Counted from the stretch's first letter, positions 34,633 to 44,242 are shown. The stretch is 64,000 bases of DNA from Caldilineaceae bacterium (GCA_019637685.1 JAHBVF010000011.1:111642-175641); one strand, 5' to 3'. Notes: generated by a model from the sequence alone, not told the origin. A program made the numbers and translations.

Positions 34633-36807
34633 ATGTTTGAACGAACTGAACGTACTGCTACCCTGGCAACGACAATGGTGCGTCTGGGGCTGGTGATAGC
34701 CTTTTTGGGGTTGATAGGCCGATTGTACCAGATTCAGATTATGCAAGGCTCGTCTTTTCAAACCCAGGCAAATGACAATCGATTCCGATTTATCGAAGTG
34801 CCGCCGCCCCGGGGTGTGATCTACGATCGCAATGGCGAGATTCTGGCCCGCAACCGCCCCAGCTTTGTGATTGCACTGGTTCCTGCCGAACTGCCAGATG
34901 ACGACATTGCCACGGATGTGGACGAAGAGCGGCAGGCAATTGAGCGACTGTTGCGGGTTTTGAAGGCCGACACGGATCGGGAAGTGGCCCTGAATCTGGC
35001 TGAAGTAATGTTTCTGCGGCTGGGCCGTTCTGACTTTGCTGCTGTTGTCGAGGACGCGGGCGTCGATCTGGATTTTCGGATGGTCAATTTACAATTTGTG
35101 GAGCGGACAGGGGATACGGAGCAATTGGTAGAGCGCCCCACACTTATTCCCGATCTCTCTCAACAGTTGCCCCTGGAAGGGCTGGTGGCTCTGGTCTATC
35201 GGGCAGTCCAGTTGGGAATCCAGGGCAGTTCGTTCAAGGCCATCCCCCTGCTGGAACTGGTCAACCGGGACAGGGCTTTTGATGTGGCAGAGGAGACCTA
35301 TCAATTGCCTGGGGTACACGTACAGCAGATTCCTGTGCGGGATTATGTGTATGGGAAGACCGTCAGCCACAGCCTGGGATTTATGGGGCCAATCCCTGCC
35401 CTGGCCGCGGACATTTACAAGTCTGAGGGCTATCGGGACCCCAATGAGCAGGTGGGGCTGAATGGGCTGGAATTTACCTATCAAGACGAACTGCGGGGCA
35501 CACCGGGCCAGAAGTTTATCGAGGTGGATATTCTGGGCCGGGAGATGCGCACCGTCGGCAAAGTGGTCGAGCCTGTGCCCGGTCTGAACCTGCGTTTGAG
35601 TCTGGACATCCGTCTGCAGGAAGCGATGTATCAATTGCTCTCCGAGGCGGTGGAGAAGGTCGGATCGTCCAACGCGGTGGCGATTGCCATGAACCCCAAG
35701 ACCGGCGCAATTTTGGGATTGGTCAGTCTGCCCGCTTTCGATAATAATATCTTTTCCGAAGGGATCGGGCCGGAGTATCTGGCGCTGGAAGCAGACCCAG
35801 GCAAGCCGCTGATCAACTATGCCATCGGTGGCTTGTATCCGCCGGGGTCTACTTTTAAGATGGTTTCGGCCACCGCGGCGTTGGCCGAGGGTGTGATTGG
35901 CCCCACCGATGGCATTGTGGACAATGGGCCGATCTATCTGCGCAATCGTTATTTTCCAAATGATATGTCCCAGGCCCAAAAGTTTGTGAGTTGGAATCAT
36001 AAATTGGGTATTGTCCACGGGCGGATGACTGTCGTGGAAGCGCTGGGGCTTTCCAATGACATCTTTTTCTATATTCTGGGCGGCGGCTTTCCTGACTCTC
36101 AAAAAGGGCTGGGCAACGAAAATCTGGCCAAGTGGATGGGTTTGTTCGGCTATGGCGCACGCACGGGAATTGATCTGCCCGGTGAAGTCACCACATTGCC
36201 GCCGGACGATCAGTGGAAGCGTATCAATCTGGCCGAATCCTGGACAACGGGTGATAGTTATAATATGGCCATCGGCCAGGGCTATGTTCTGGGCACACCC
36301 CTTCAGGTACTTGTCTCGACAGCAGCCGTTGCCAATGGGGGCTATGTGATGAAGCCTCAATTGGTGCAGGAGATGATCGACGCAGAGGGTGGCCTGCAAT
36401 GGGAGTATACGCCCCAGGTTGTGCGGGAACTGCCGGTGAGCAAAGACCTGCTCTCTTATGTGCAGCAGGGAATGTGGGCGGTTGTCAACGCGCCCTATGG
36501 CACAGCGCCCAACAGCCGGGTGGACGGAGTGACAGTGGCCGGCAAGACAGGCACAGCCGAGTTTTGCGAATGGAACTCGGCCATCGAAGATTGTGATTAT
36601 CGGGACAAAAACGACAATCTGCCATTTCACGCTTGGTATGTCGCCTATGCGCCCTTTGAAGATCCCGAAATCGCTATCGTTGTCTTTATTTATAATGGCG
36701 GTGAAGGTTCCTCCGTGGCTGCACCGGTTGTGCAGAAGATGCTGGACTTTTATTTCAATGGCCCCAAACCCGACGAAACACCTGCGCAGACAGCAGCAAG
36801 TGAGTAA
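34633..36807 (+). CDS. mrdA: Penicillin-binding protein 2 (elongation-specific transpeptidase)
   Basis: This 724-residue class B PBP cross-links lateral peptidoglycan. It has an N-terminal membrane anchor (MVRLGLVIAFLGLIGRLYQI), then a pedestal domain containing PPPRGVIYDRNGEILARNRP. The transpeptidase domain carries the three active-site motifs: PGSTFKMV (SxxK serine), LGLSNDIFFYILGGG (SxN), and VAGKTGTAEF (KTG). An insertion after KTG holds three acidic/cysteine-containing turns (CEWNSAIEDCDYRDKNDN). GGAGG precedes the ATG. Position between mreD and minC, with rodA (its glycosyltransferase partner) three genes later, supports the PBP2 rather than PBP3 assignment. Confidence 0.94.
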   Translation: MFERTERTATLATTMVRLGLVIAFLGLIGRLYQIQIMQGSSFQTQANDNRFRFIEVPPPRGVIYDRNGEILARNRPSFVIALVPAELPDDDIATDVDEERQAIERLLRVLKADTDREVALNLAEVMFLRLGRSDFAAVVEDAGVDLDFRMVNLQFVERTGDTEQLVERPTLIPDLSQQLPLEGLVALVYRAVQLGIQGSSFKAIPLLELVNRDRAFDVAEETYQLPGVHVQQIPVRDYVYGKTVSHSLGFMGPIPALAADIYKSEGYRDPNEQVGLNGLEFTYQDELRGTPGQKFIEVDILGREMRTVGKVVEPVPGLNLRLSLDIRLQEAMYQLLSEAVEKVGSSNAVAIAMNPKTGAILGLVSLPAFDNNIFSEGIGPEYLALEADPGKPLINYAIGGLYPPGSTFKMVSATAALAEGVIGPTDGIVDNGPIYLRNRYFPNDMSQAQKFVSWNHKLGIVHGRMTVVEALGLSNDIFFYILGGGFPDSQKGLGNENLAKWMGLFGYGARTGIDLPGEVTTLPPDDQWKRINLAESWTTGDSYNMAIGQGYVLGTPLQVLVSTAAVANGGYVMKPQLVQEMIDAEGGLQWEYTPQVVRELPVSKDLLSYVQQGMWAVVNAPYGTAPNSRVDGVTVAGKTGTAEFCEWNSAIEDCDYRDKNDNLPFHAWYVAYAPFEDPEIAIVVFIYNGGEGSSVAAPVVQKMLDFYFNGPKPDETPAQTAASE

Positions 36808-36812
36808 ATCCG

Positions 36813-37835
36813 GTGTCTGAATTGACTCAAACTACGACCAAAAAAAATGAAACCGGGAGTGCCTCCCGATCGGGCACATCATCCAAGCCGTCGATTGTGC
36901 GCATTGTCGGCACGGGTGATGGGATCGTCATGCGGATTGGCGATCAGGACGGCCGCTGGGCCGATATTGTGCGGGTACTGTCCGGCCATCTCTCCCGATC
37001 CGAGGGCTTTTTTCAGGGCGAGCGGGTGGCCATCGAGATCGGCTCCCGGCTGCTCTCCGCCGACGATCTGCAGCAGATCGCCGACATTCTGGCGGGCTAC
37101 AATGTGGCGATCTGGGCTGTGCGCACCAGCAACCCGCAAACCCAACAGATGGTGCAGGAGATCGGGCTATCTGCCGAACTGTTGGCCGGGGAGAAGCGCG
37201 ACAACCGCCCCGCACCCGACAAGACCGAGCGCGCCCAGTGGGAAGTTCATCTCGGCGCGCGCGCGCCGGCCCCTCCTCCAGTCATACCCCAATCCGAGTT
37301 TCAACCGCCCCAGTCCATCACCGATTCCATTGTAGACCGGGCCATCGAGCAGCCTGCATCCGTTGCGGAAGAGAGCACAGGCAAAGCCGGCGATCGGGCT
37401 TCTGAGGCTGCTGTTGCGGAGGCAGAGGCGTGGGATGCGGACGACGAGCAAGCGCTCCCGGAAATGATCCTGGCGCCCCCCTACATCTATCGGGGCACTT
37501 TGCGTTCGGGCCAGGTCTTCCGCCACGCGGGCACAGTCATGATTATTGGCGATGTGAATCCAGGGGCCGAGGTGATCAGCGGGGGCGACATTTTTGTGTG
37601 GGGGCGTCTGCGGGGCATTGTCCACGCGGGGGCCATGGGCAATGAACGCTCGGTGGTCTGTGCCATCGATTTCGAGCCGATCCAGCTACGTATTGCCGGG
37701 TACATCGCCATGTCGCCCAAGGCCATCTCGAATGAACCGGGCCGCTGGTTTTGGCGGCGCAGTGTTGCCGAGAAACCAGAAGTGGCCCGGGTGGTTGGCA
37801 AACAGATTGTAGTGGATGTGTGGGACAGAGAATGA
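36813..37835 (+). CDS. minC: Septum site-determining protein MinC
   Basis: This 340-residue division inhibitor blocks FtsZ assembly away from midcell when bound by MinD. The C-terminal dimer/MinD-binding beta-helix is diagnostic: YRGTLRSGQVFRHAGTVMII, GDVNPGAEVISGGDIFVWG and RLRGIVHAGAMGNERSVVCA. The N-terminal FtsZ-binding part (KPSIVRIVGTGDGIVMRIGD through RVAIEIGSRLL) is divergent but well placed. The two are joined by an unusually long proline/alanine/glutamate-rich linker of about 100 residues, which makes the protein longer than typical MinC. GTG start; minD follows after 72 bases. Confidence 0.9.
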   Translation: MSELTQTTTKKNETGSASRSGTSSKPSIVRIVGTGDGIVMRIGDQDGRWADIVRVLSGHLSRSEGFFQGERVAIEIGSRLLSADDLQQIADILAGYNVAIWAVRTSNPQTQQMVQEIGLSAELLAGEKRDNRPAPDKTERAQWEVHLGARAPAPPPVIPQSEFQPPQSITDSIVDRAIEQPASVAEESTGKAGDRASEAAVAEAEAWDADDEQALPEMILAPPYIYRGTLRSGQVFRHAGTVMIIGDVNPGAEVISGGDIFVWGRLRGIVHAGAMGNERSVVCAIDFEPIQLRIAGYIAMSPKAISNEPGRWFWRRSVAEKPEVARVVGKQIVVDVWDRE

Positions 37836-37907
37836 CACATCTGATCTGTCCGCTGGCACTGTTGCAACACCAACTAAACACCGACAAGCAATGACGTGGA
37901 GCAGGCA

Positions 37908-38699
37908 ATGGCCGGGGTGGTTCTGACGATAACATCGGGCAAAGGCGGCGTGGGCAAGACGACCACCAGCGCCAATTTGGGAACCGCACTGGCTATGGCC
38001 GGTCAGCGGGTCGTGATGATCGATGCCGACTTGGGCCTGCGCAATCTGGATATTGTGATGGGACTGGAAAGCCGCATCGTGTACACGATTGTGGATGTGC
38101 TCGAAGAACGCTGCCCCCTGCACCAGGCGCTGATTCGGGACAAACGGGTGAACGAGCTGTACCTCTTGCCTGCCTCCCAGACCAGGGACAAAGACGCTGT
38201 GACGCCTGATCAGATGATGACCATCTGCCAGGAGCTTCAGCAGATGGCCGACTATGTGCTGATCGACTCCCCCGCGGGGATCGAGGCTGGTTTCCGCAAC
38301 GCGGTTGCGCCGGCCAACGAAGTAATGATCGTCACCACCCCCGAAGTGAGCGCATTGCGGGACGCGGACAAAGTGATTTATCTGCTGGAACGCGACGTGG
38401 GTATCGAACCCCGGCTGATCATCAATCGTTACAATCCCCGTCTGGTGCGCCGGGGGGATATGCTGAGCAGCAAAGATATTCTGGACATCCTTAGCATCGA
38501 TCTGTTGGGGATTGTGCCCGACGACGACAATATCGTGATTTCAACGAACAAAGGCCGACCCATTGCCCTGGAACGGGAGGTTTATGTCAGTCGAGCCTAT
38601 CATAATATCACCCAGCGCATTCTGGGGTATAATGTACCTTTGCTGCGCTTCCAGGAAATTAGTTGGTGGGAGCAGATTCGTCGAATGATAGGGTTGTAG
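37908..38699 (+). CDS. minD: Septum site-determining ATPase MinD
   Basis: This 263-residue deviant Walker A ATPase recruits MinC to the membrane. Motifs are TITSGKGGVGKTTTSANLG, VVMIDADLGLRNLDIVMGLE, ADYVLIDSPAGIEAGFRNAV and VTTPEVSALRDADKVIYLLE. The C-terminus FQEISWWEQIRRMIGL is a good amphipathic membrane-targeting helix. The ATG at 37908 has GGAG six bases upstream; the GTG four codons earlier overlaps that site. No minE follows; rodA begins three bases after the stop. Topological control must therefore use another factor or an unlinked minE. Confidence 0.96.
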   Translation: MAGVVLTITSGKGGVGKTTTSANLGTALAMAGQRVVMIDADLGLRNLDIVMGLESRIVYTIVDVLEERCPLHQALIRDKRVNELYLLPASQTRDKDAVTPDQMMTICQELQQMADYVLIDSPAGIEAGFRNAVAPANEVMIVTTPEVSALRDADKVIYLLERDVGIEPRLIINRYNPRLVRRGDMLSSKDILDILSIDLLGIVPDDDNIVISTNKGRPIALEREVYVSRAYHNITQRILGYNVPLLRFQEISWWEQIRRMIGL

Positions 38700-38702
38700 G
38701 GA

Positions 38703-39800
38703 ATGCTTGACCGCTCGTTGCTACGAAATTTTGATCTGACATTGATGGTGGCTGTGCTTGCGCTTTGCGCGATCGGCGTGGGAATGGTCTACAGCGCCAC
38801 CATCACAACTGTGGATTTACAGGACTATTGGGAACGCCAACTGTTTTTTATGCTGGTTGGAATCATCGTTCTTTTGGCCGTAGCCCTGTTTGACTACCGC
38901 CACCTGGAATTGCTGGCCCAGCCCGCCTATCTGGCTTTCATTATTTCTCTTGTGGCTGTCTCTCTCTTTGGCGCGGTGCAGGGTGGCTCCCAGCGCTGGA
39001 TCAGCATTGGCGGCACACTCGTTCAGCCCACCGAAGCGGGCAAGTTTCTCATTATCATCTTTTTCTCCTGGTATCTAAGCCGCTTTCAGGAGCAACTGCG
39101 CCGTTTTGGCTATCTGATTGTTGCCTTGATTCTCCTTGCCGTTCCCCTCGCCCTCGTTTATCTGCAACCGGATTTGGGCATGACAGTCGCCTTCGCCTTT
39201 ATTGGCGGGGTGCTGATTTTGGTGAGCGGCATTCGCCTGTGGCATATCGGTATTCTGGGAATGGCCGCGGCTGCCACCGCACCCTTTTTGTATAGTACAT
39301 TGCAGGGATATATGTTGGAACGGGTTCAGGTATTTCTCGATCCTGCATCCAACCGAGATGCTTCTTTCAATGTGTTGCAGGCATCGATCAGCATTGGCAA
39401 TGGCGGCTGGCTGGGTCAGGGTTGGGGCCACGGCAGCCAGAATCAGCTTCACTTTCTGCGGGTGCGTCACACAGACTTTATCTTCAGCGTCATTGCCGAA
39501 GAGCTGGGCTTTGTGGGCACTGCTGTGATTTTGCTTCTGCTCTTCTTTGTGGTCTGGCGGCTGGTCCGCATCGCGGATATGGCCCAGGACCAGTTTGGTC
39601 GTCTGCTCACAATGGGGGTGGCCGCGCTGGTCTTTTTTCAAACGTTTATCAATGTGGGTATGAACCTCAGCGTTCTGCCTGTCACTGGTATGACGCTCCC
39701 GTTTATCAGCTATGGGGGCAGTAGTCTGATTTCGATGTTGCTGGCGATTGGGCTGGCACAGAGTGTTGTGATGCGCCATCGCAAGATGGATTTTCAATAG
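38703..39800 (+). CDS. rodA: Rod shape-determining SEDS glycosyltransferase RodA
   Basis: This 365-residue SEDS-family membrane protein polymerises lipid II in partnership with PBP2. It has about ten helices. SEDS signatures include RNFDLTLMVAVLALCAIGVG, the large-loop Q-P-(S/T)-E motif in LVQPTEAGKFLIIIF, QPDLGMTVAFAFIGGVLILV, and the extracellular HTDFIFSVIAEELGFVG and INVGMNLSVLPVTGMTLPFI with ISYGGSSLI. It closes the operon that starts at mreB. Being encoded with PBP2 and MreBCD favours RodA over FtsW. Confidence 0.94.
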   Translation: MLDRSLLRNFDLTLMVAVLALCAIGVGMVYSATITTVDLQDYWERQLFFMLVGIIVLLAVALFDYRHLELLAQPAYLAFIISLVAVSLFGAVQGGSQRWISIGGTLVQPTEAGKFLIIIFFSWYLSRFQEQLRRFGYLIVALILLAVPLALVYLQPDLGMTVAFAFIGGVLILVSGIRLWHIGILGMAAAATAPFLYSTLQGYMLERVQVFLDPASNRDASFNVLQASISIGNGGWLGQGWGHGSQNQLHFLRVRHTDFIFSVIAEELGFVGTAVILLLLFFVVWRLVRIADMAQDQFGRLLTMGVAALVFFQTFINVGMNLSVLPVTGMTLPFISYGGSSLISMLLAIGLAQSVVMRHRKMDFQ

Positions 39801-39922
39801 CAGGGTCGAAGCCAAATCCAAATACGGCACTGCTGCATCGCATCGCGTTCTTGTGGGAATTCTTATGTGGGTGTACTGTGTCGGCTTTGTCCAGTGCTAT
39901 TGGGTAAGGAATGTACTACAGT

Positions 39923-40678
39923 ATGCGACAGATGCGTGTGGCCCTGGTGGGGTCACTATTTTTGATGGTCTGCACGACAAGTGTAGTCTGGGCAGAAGGC
40001 GAAAGTCCCACAGTGCCCGTGCCGGAAGGTGAAACAGCAGAGACAGTTCCCGGCCAGCAGGCCAGCCCTTTGCCGGAAGCGGCGACACCCGTGCCAGAAC
40101 CCTGGCGGGCGGTGGTGAACAACCTGAACCCCAATTATTGGGATGCGTCGCTTCTGCCCGTGCAGGGCGTGGCAATGTATTACAACCCGGGCGTTTTTCA
40201 ACAGGTGTTGGACTTCCGCTTTGCCGAAGATCATATCACCGAATGTGCAGAGTGCATCGGCTATGTGGCCCTCCTGCGCGCGGGTGACATCGACCGGCGG
40301 GTCTGGCTACAGCGGGAGGATCGCATGGCGGAAGGTCCCTTTTGGGTGGTGGATGTGGCCGCCCGCAAAGATATTCCCGGGCTGCTGGACCGCAATTGGG
40401 TGGTGGACATCGACCACAAAACAGCTATGCGTTGGCGTATGGCTGGCCCGATTCCTATCACAGTCTACGCGGATGATTCACCCGAAGCCGCCGCGTTTTC
40501 AGCAGCCTATTTTTCCTCAGAAATGGTCCCCTTGGATGAACGGCACGTCATTCCGCCGGGGGGCTACGACGCCCAGATGCAGGACAGCGAGAGCAAGCCC
40601 ATCGCCAGTGCATCTGATGGCGGGCCGCTCACAATAGGGGAGGCCGACAATCTGTACGCAGATCGCCGGTTTGACTGA
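39923..40678 (+). CDS. Secreted protein of unknown function following rodA
   Basis: This 251-residue predicted exported protein has a signal peptide (VALVGSLFLMVCTTSVVWA) and a Pro/Glu/Thr linker (VPVPEGETAETVPGQQA). The domain rich in Trp and Asp includes NLNPNYWDASLLPVQGVAMYY, ECAECIGYVALLRAGDIDRR and WVVDIDHKTAMRW. CAEC gives one possible disulfide pair. I do not recognise a family. The ATG at 39923 is 12 bases from AAGGA; one at 39911 directly abuts it and seems less likely. The gap from rodA is about 120 bases and a terminator follows. Confidence 0.65.
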   Translation: MRQMRVALVGSLFLMVCTTSVVWAEGESPTVPVPEGETAETVPGQQASPLPEAATPVPEPWRAVVNNLNPNYWDASLLPVQGVAMYYNPGVFQQVLDFRFAEDHITECAECIGYVALLRAGDIDRRVWLQREDRMAEGPFWVVDVAARKDIPGLLDRNWVVDIDHKTAMRWRMAGPIPITVYADDSPEAAAFSAAYFSSEMVPLDERHVIPPGGYDAQMQDSESKPIASASDGGPLTIGEADNLYADRRFD

Positions 40679-40697
40679 AGATAATTTCGACAATGAC

Positions 40698-40727
40698 AGA
40701 GCCATCCACTGACGGGTGGCTCTTTCT
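40698..40727 (+). terminator. Intrinsic terminator after the secreted protein gene
   Basis: AGAGCCATCC (40698-40707) pairs with GGGTGGCTCT (40714-40723) around ACTGAC, followed by TTCTATT. Confidence 0.8.
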
Positions 40728-40804
40728 ATTCTGGCCCGGCGCGCGGTTCTGCCGGTCTGCCACACACAAACGATTTTGGAAAACCACACAGGAGCGAAGA
40801 GGCG

Positions 40805-41806
40805 ATGCAATACGTAAATTTCGGCAAGGCGGGTGTCAAAGTTTCGCGCATGGCTTTGGGGCTGGGTCTGCGCGGCCAGTCGGATGCAAAAGAAGCCGGG
40901 CGCATGGTGAAACTGGCGTTGGATCGGGGCCTGAATCTGCTGGATTGTGCCAATGTCTATGGAATGATGGACGACCGCGACAACATCGGCAAATCCGAGG
41001 AATTGCTGGGCCGGGTGCTCGGCTCCCAGCGGGACGATGTGGTCATCACCTCCAAAGTGACCAGCCCCATTGGCTCCGGCCCCAACGATTACAGCGCCTC
41101 CCGATTCCACATCCTGCGCGAAGTGGAGCGTTCGCTGCAACGGCTCAAGACCGACCGCATCGACGTATACCTGCTCCACGCCTTCGACACCACAACGCCG
41201 GACGAAGAAAAGTTCCGCGCCCTGGAGTCGCTGGTGCAGCAGGGCAAAATTCGGTATGTGGGCGTCTGCAACTATCAGGCCTGGCAGGTAGTACAGGCCC
41301 TGCGGGTGCAGGATCGGCTCAATGCCAGCCCGCTGATGACCGTCCAGAATCCCTACAGCCTGCTCAATCGCAGCCTGGAGCGGGAAATGTTTCCCATGGC
41401 CCGCGTCAATGGTCTGGGGGTAATGGCCTACAGCCCGTTGGGCGTGGGACTGCTCTCTGGTCGCTACACACCCGACGCCATGCCCGAAGAGAGTTCCCTG
41501 TGGGGCAGCCGACGCAAAGGCATCTATCGGAATGTGCTGCGCGGCCGGGCCGCGGATGTGCTGGCTGCTGTGCGGGATGTGGCCGCGGCGCTGGGCGCAA
41601 CCGTCGCTCAGGTGGCCCAGGCCTGGGTGTTGGCCCAGCCGGAAATTACATGCGTCATCTCCGGCGCGGACACGTCCGCTCAGTTGGAGGACAATCTGGG
41701 CGCACTGGACCTGGTCATCCCCGACGAACAGATGGCCGTGCTGAATCGGGTTTCTGCCGGGCTGTCGATGGTGCTGGACGGCAGCGATTTCGAGTCGGAC
41801 CGATAG
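40805..41806 (+). CDS. Aldo/keto reductase
   Basis: This 333-residue NADPH-dependent oxidoreductase has a TIM-barrel fold. The catalytic tetrad is visible: Asp and Tyr in NLLDCANVYGMMDD, Lys in DDVVITSKVTSP, His in DVYLLHAFDTTTP. Cofactor contacts include QNPYSLLNRSLE, VMAYSPLGVGLLSGRY and, near the C-terminus, VISGADTSAQLEDNL. It is closest in style to the YghZ/Kv-beta-like AKR group, which reduces methylglyoxal and other aldehydes, but the substrate is not determinable. GAAGAGG lies before the ATG. Confidence 0.9.
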   Translation: MQYVNFGKAGVKVSRMALGLGLRGQSDAKEAGRMVKLALDRGLNLLDCANVYGMMDDRDNIGKSEELLGRVLGSQRDDVVITSKVTSPIGSGPNDYSASRFHILREVERSLQRLKTDRIDVYLLHAFDTTTPDEEKFRALESLVQQGKIRYVGVCNYQAWQVVQALRVQDRLNASPLMTVQNPYSLLNRSLEREMFPMARVNGLGVMAYSPLGVGLLSGRYTPDAMPEESSLWGSRRKGIYRNVLRGRAADVLAAVRDVAAALGATVAQVAQAWVLAQPEITCVISGADTSAQLEDNLGALDLVIPDEQMAVLNRVSAGLSMVLDGSDFESDR

Positions 41807-41820
41807 GGGCTGGCAGTAAA

Positions 41821-41925
41821 CAGTGACCTAATCAGTGGCTGCCCGACAGTTCGTGGCACTGGAGGCGAAATCGGCGTCGCTACTCCAGATTGAAACTGCC
41901 GGGTAGCCAGGTAACTCTGTTCACT
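41821..41925. repeat. Long imperfect inverted repeat between convergent AKR and M28 genes
   Basis: Sequence at 41821-41851 is inverted at 41894-41925; for example TGGCTGCCCGACAGTT matches the complement of AACTGCCGGGTAGCCA. It fills the gap between two convergent genes, ending three bases before the M28 stop, and may terminate both. Confidence 0.65.
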
Positions 41926-41927
41926 GC

Positions 41928-43325
41928 TTATTTACGCGCCGCGTAGAACGCATCCACTTGCGCCCGCAACTCCGCCGTCTCCCGATAGGCGGGGGTGTCC
42001 AACAGTGCCTGGGCCGCCTCTGGCGTGCGCTGGGTGATGGGCCAATTTTCCTCATTCGCCAGGCGGATCAGCCAGCGAGCGGCCCGCTCGGACGCTACCC
42101 GCAACGGGCCGATCTCCACTTTGTCCAGGGTGTCATAGTAGGTGTGGCCGTAGCCCCGCCCGCCGCTCGGTCGTCGTGTGGCCCGCTCCATACAGCTGGT
42201 GGGCACGCCCTGGACGAAGAAGGGGAAGTGATCCGAAAAGCTGTGGACCGACTGACCGATGGCAAAAGTATCCGCCATCTCTTTTTTCCAGCCTTCAAAG
42301 ACCGGCGTTAGCTCCGGCCACTCATTCAGTACAATATCCTGAATATCCGCAGACGTCCCCGCCGCGTCCAGATTGAGATAGAAACGAATCGCGCCCAGTT
42401 CAGCGGCGTGGGCCTGGGTATAGGCCGCCGAGCCGATCAGGCCGATCTCTTCCACCCCCCACAGCACAAAGCGAATCGTGCGCGCCGGTTTGGTATATTT
42501 TGCCAGCACCCGGGCCGCTTCCAGCACAGCCACCGCGCCGGAAGCCGGGTCGCCCGCGCCCTGGGAGATGTCGTGGCCGTCGTAGTGGCAGCCCACCATC
42601 ACCAGCTCGTCGGGGTGGGTTGTGCCCGGCAGATCGCCGACGACGTTCCAGGAGGTGGACGGCGCGTTGACATCAGTGGTGGTGATGCGGATTTTCACCT
42701 GGCCGTGGCGTTCCAGCAGCCGTTGCAAATAGCGGCCATCCTCGCAGGCCAGCCCCAGACCGGGGACCGCACCGGGTCCGTCCTCGTGGCCGATGCCGCC
42801 GGTGACCGGGCCAGTGCCGGGGTAGTGGTTGACGAAGAGGAAGCCAGCAGCCCCGGCCAGCAGGCTGCGTCCGTACTTCTCCGAGCGATGGACGCCCCGG
42901 CTCATCCCTGCCGGGTTTTCGCTGGTGGTCAGGACAATCTGCCCCGCGATCTCCCCGGCGCGGGCCGCGAAATCGTCCGGGTGGCCTTCGCCCATATCCA
43001 CCAGTTGCGCTTCGACGCTGCCTGCCGGTGAATAGGGCAGACTGATGCAGGGCAGGCTTTTCTGCACTGGTTCGAGGATTTCCAGCGTAGCCGTGCCCCG
43101 CGTCCAGCCGCCAAACGCGAAGGGTTCAGCGTGGACGTTTTGCAGACCGTATGCCCGCATCTTCTCCTGCATAAATTCGACGGCCTGGCGTTCGCCCGGT
43201 GTGCCGGGAAAACGGGAACCGCACTCGTCGCAGAGATATGTCAGGTTGTCCATTACTTCGGTTGTGGTGTGGATGTCGCCGATGATCTGGCGATCAACGG
43301 CCAGGAAAGGGTTGTGCGTAGACAT
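41928..43325 (-). CDS. M28-family zinc aminopeptidase-like protein with PA domain
   Basis: This 465-residue peptidase has its two-zinc site recognisable: VMVGCHYDGHDISQGAGDPASG (His, Asp), FVLWGVEEIGLIGS (the Glu pair), a YLNLDAAGTSAD Asp, and a downstream GYGHTYYDTLDKVE His. A PA-like insertion lies between residues 100 and 230. CDECGSRFPGTPGERQAVE is the usual M28 N-terminal segment. No signal peptide is visible, so it may be cytoplasmic. It is 39 bases downstream of the ThuA-like gene on the same strand and is probably co-transcribed. Confidence 0.88.
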   Translation of the reverse strand: MSTHNPFLAVDRQIIGDIHTTTEVMDNLTYLCDECGSRFPGTPGERQAVEFMQEKMRAYGLQNVHAEPFAFGGWTRGTATLEILEPVQKSLPCISLPYSPAGSVEAQLVDMGEGHPDDFAARAGEIAGQIVLTTSENPAGMSRGVHRSEKYGRSLLAGAAGFLFVNHYPGTGPVTGGIGHEDGPGAVPGLGLACEDGRYLQRLLERHGQVKIRITTTDVNAPSTSWNVVGDLPGTTHPDELVMVGCHYDGHDISQGAGDPASGAVAVLEAARVLAKYTKPARTIRFVLWGVEEIGLIGSAAYTQAHAAELGAIRFYLNLDAAGTSADIQDIVLNEWPELTPVFEGWKKEMADTFAIGQSVHSFSDHFPFFVQGVPTSCMERATRRPSGGRGYGHTYYDTLDKVEIGPLRVASERAARWLIRLANEENWPITQRTPEAAQALLDTPAYRETAELRAQVDAFYAARK

Positions 43326-43364
43326 TGGGGGGATTCCTTTGGGTGTAACTGGGATGAACAGATA

Positions 43365-44009
43365 TTATTGACTGGCAATCCACCGCACACTTTGGCGGAT
43401 CAATTGTCCGTATGCTTTTTCGGCCCAGGTGCTGGCTGTGTGGCCCGGCGCAATGTAAACCACCCGGCCATGCCCGTCCTCTTTTGTCCAAACCATCGGG
43501 TGGACCGCGCCCCGATCTTCGGCGGTCATGTGGACGGTGACGTCAGTGCTGACATCCTGCATATAAAATTCGTCGTGTACTGTAAATGGCCCTACACCCC
43601 TTGTCACCGGATGGGCGCGGGCCATAGGCGTGACTGTGAAATCAAACTGGGGCGGATGAGAAAGAAAACGGCCACCCATCAGGCCGCGCAGGGCCTGGTT
43701 GCCCTCGCGCATGACGGTGGCCGCGTGGAGGGCCAGCAGGCCGCCCCCGTCCCGCACCCATTTGACCAGCGCGGAAGCCTGGGGCGGGGTCAGGTCTTCG
43801 GCCACAACGCCGTCCTTTTGCGCGCCGCCCAGACAGGTGTAAAGCGCCACCACATCCACCTCCTCTTCGTGCAGGCGCAGCAACGCGTCCCCGTCGTAGG
43901 TTGTGGTGATTGTGTGGCTGGCATCGCCCAGGATTTCGTCAAATGCGTTGGCAAAGCCGTCAAAGTCGTGGTGGACGCCGCCGAGCAGCAACAGAATTTT
44001 TGTGGTCAT
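43365..44009 (-). CDS. ThuA-like class I glutamine amidotransferase-fold protein
   Basis: This 214-residue protein of the ThuA (trehalose utilisation) superfamily contains ILLLLGGVHHDFDGFANAF, VVALYTCLGGAQ, LVKWVRDGGGLLALHAAT, FTVHDEFYMQDV and GRVVYIAPGHTASTW. The family is often found with sugar metabolism and surface polysaccharide genes, but a biochemical role is not settled. It begins the operon with the M28 peptidase. The 316-base gap to the divergent radical SAM gene holds only a promoter for the latter. Confidence 0.85.
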   Translation of the reverse strand: MTTKILLLLGGVHHDFDGFANAFDEILGDASHTITTTYDGDALLRLHEEEVDVVALYTCLGGAQKDGVVAEDLTPPQASALVKWVRDGGGLLALHAATVMREGNQALRGLMGGRFLSHPPQFDFTVTPMARAHPVTRGVGPFTVHDEFYMQDVSTDVTVHMTAEDRGAVHPMVWTKEDGHGRVVYIAPGHTASTWAEKAYGQLIRQSVRWIASQ

Positions 44010-44242
44010 TGGGTGGTTGCCTCAGTGGTGTGATTGCTGGGAGATTGTCAACGGGTGGAAGGATCGGGTGGAAGGAGCAGGTGGCAATTTCCGGGCTACA
44101 GCCTCGATGGTCCATGGCGCAGGAATACTGCGGGTGGAATGTCCGGGGCGATTCGGGTGCAATGCAGATTGGGGGACAACCGATTCCCGGAATCAGCACT
44201 TCGCGCGCCCCATTTACATTACAGCGGGGCGATTCTGCACAA

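Noticed and set aside
35089..36630. Long open frame antisense to the PBP2 gene
   Set aside because: It mirrors codon bias of a GC-rich coding strand; low-complexity His/Gln-rich product and no start signal or family resemblance.
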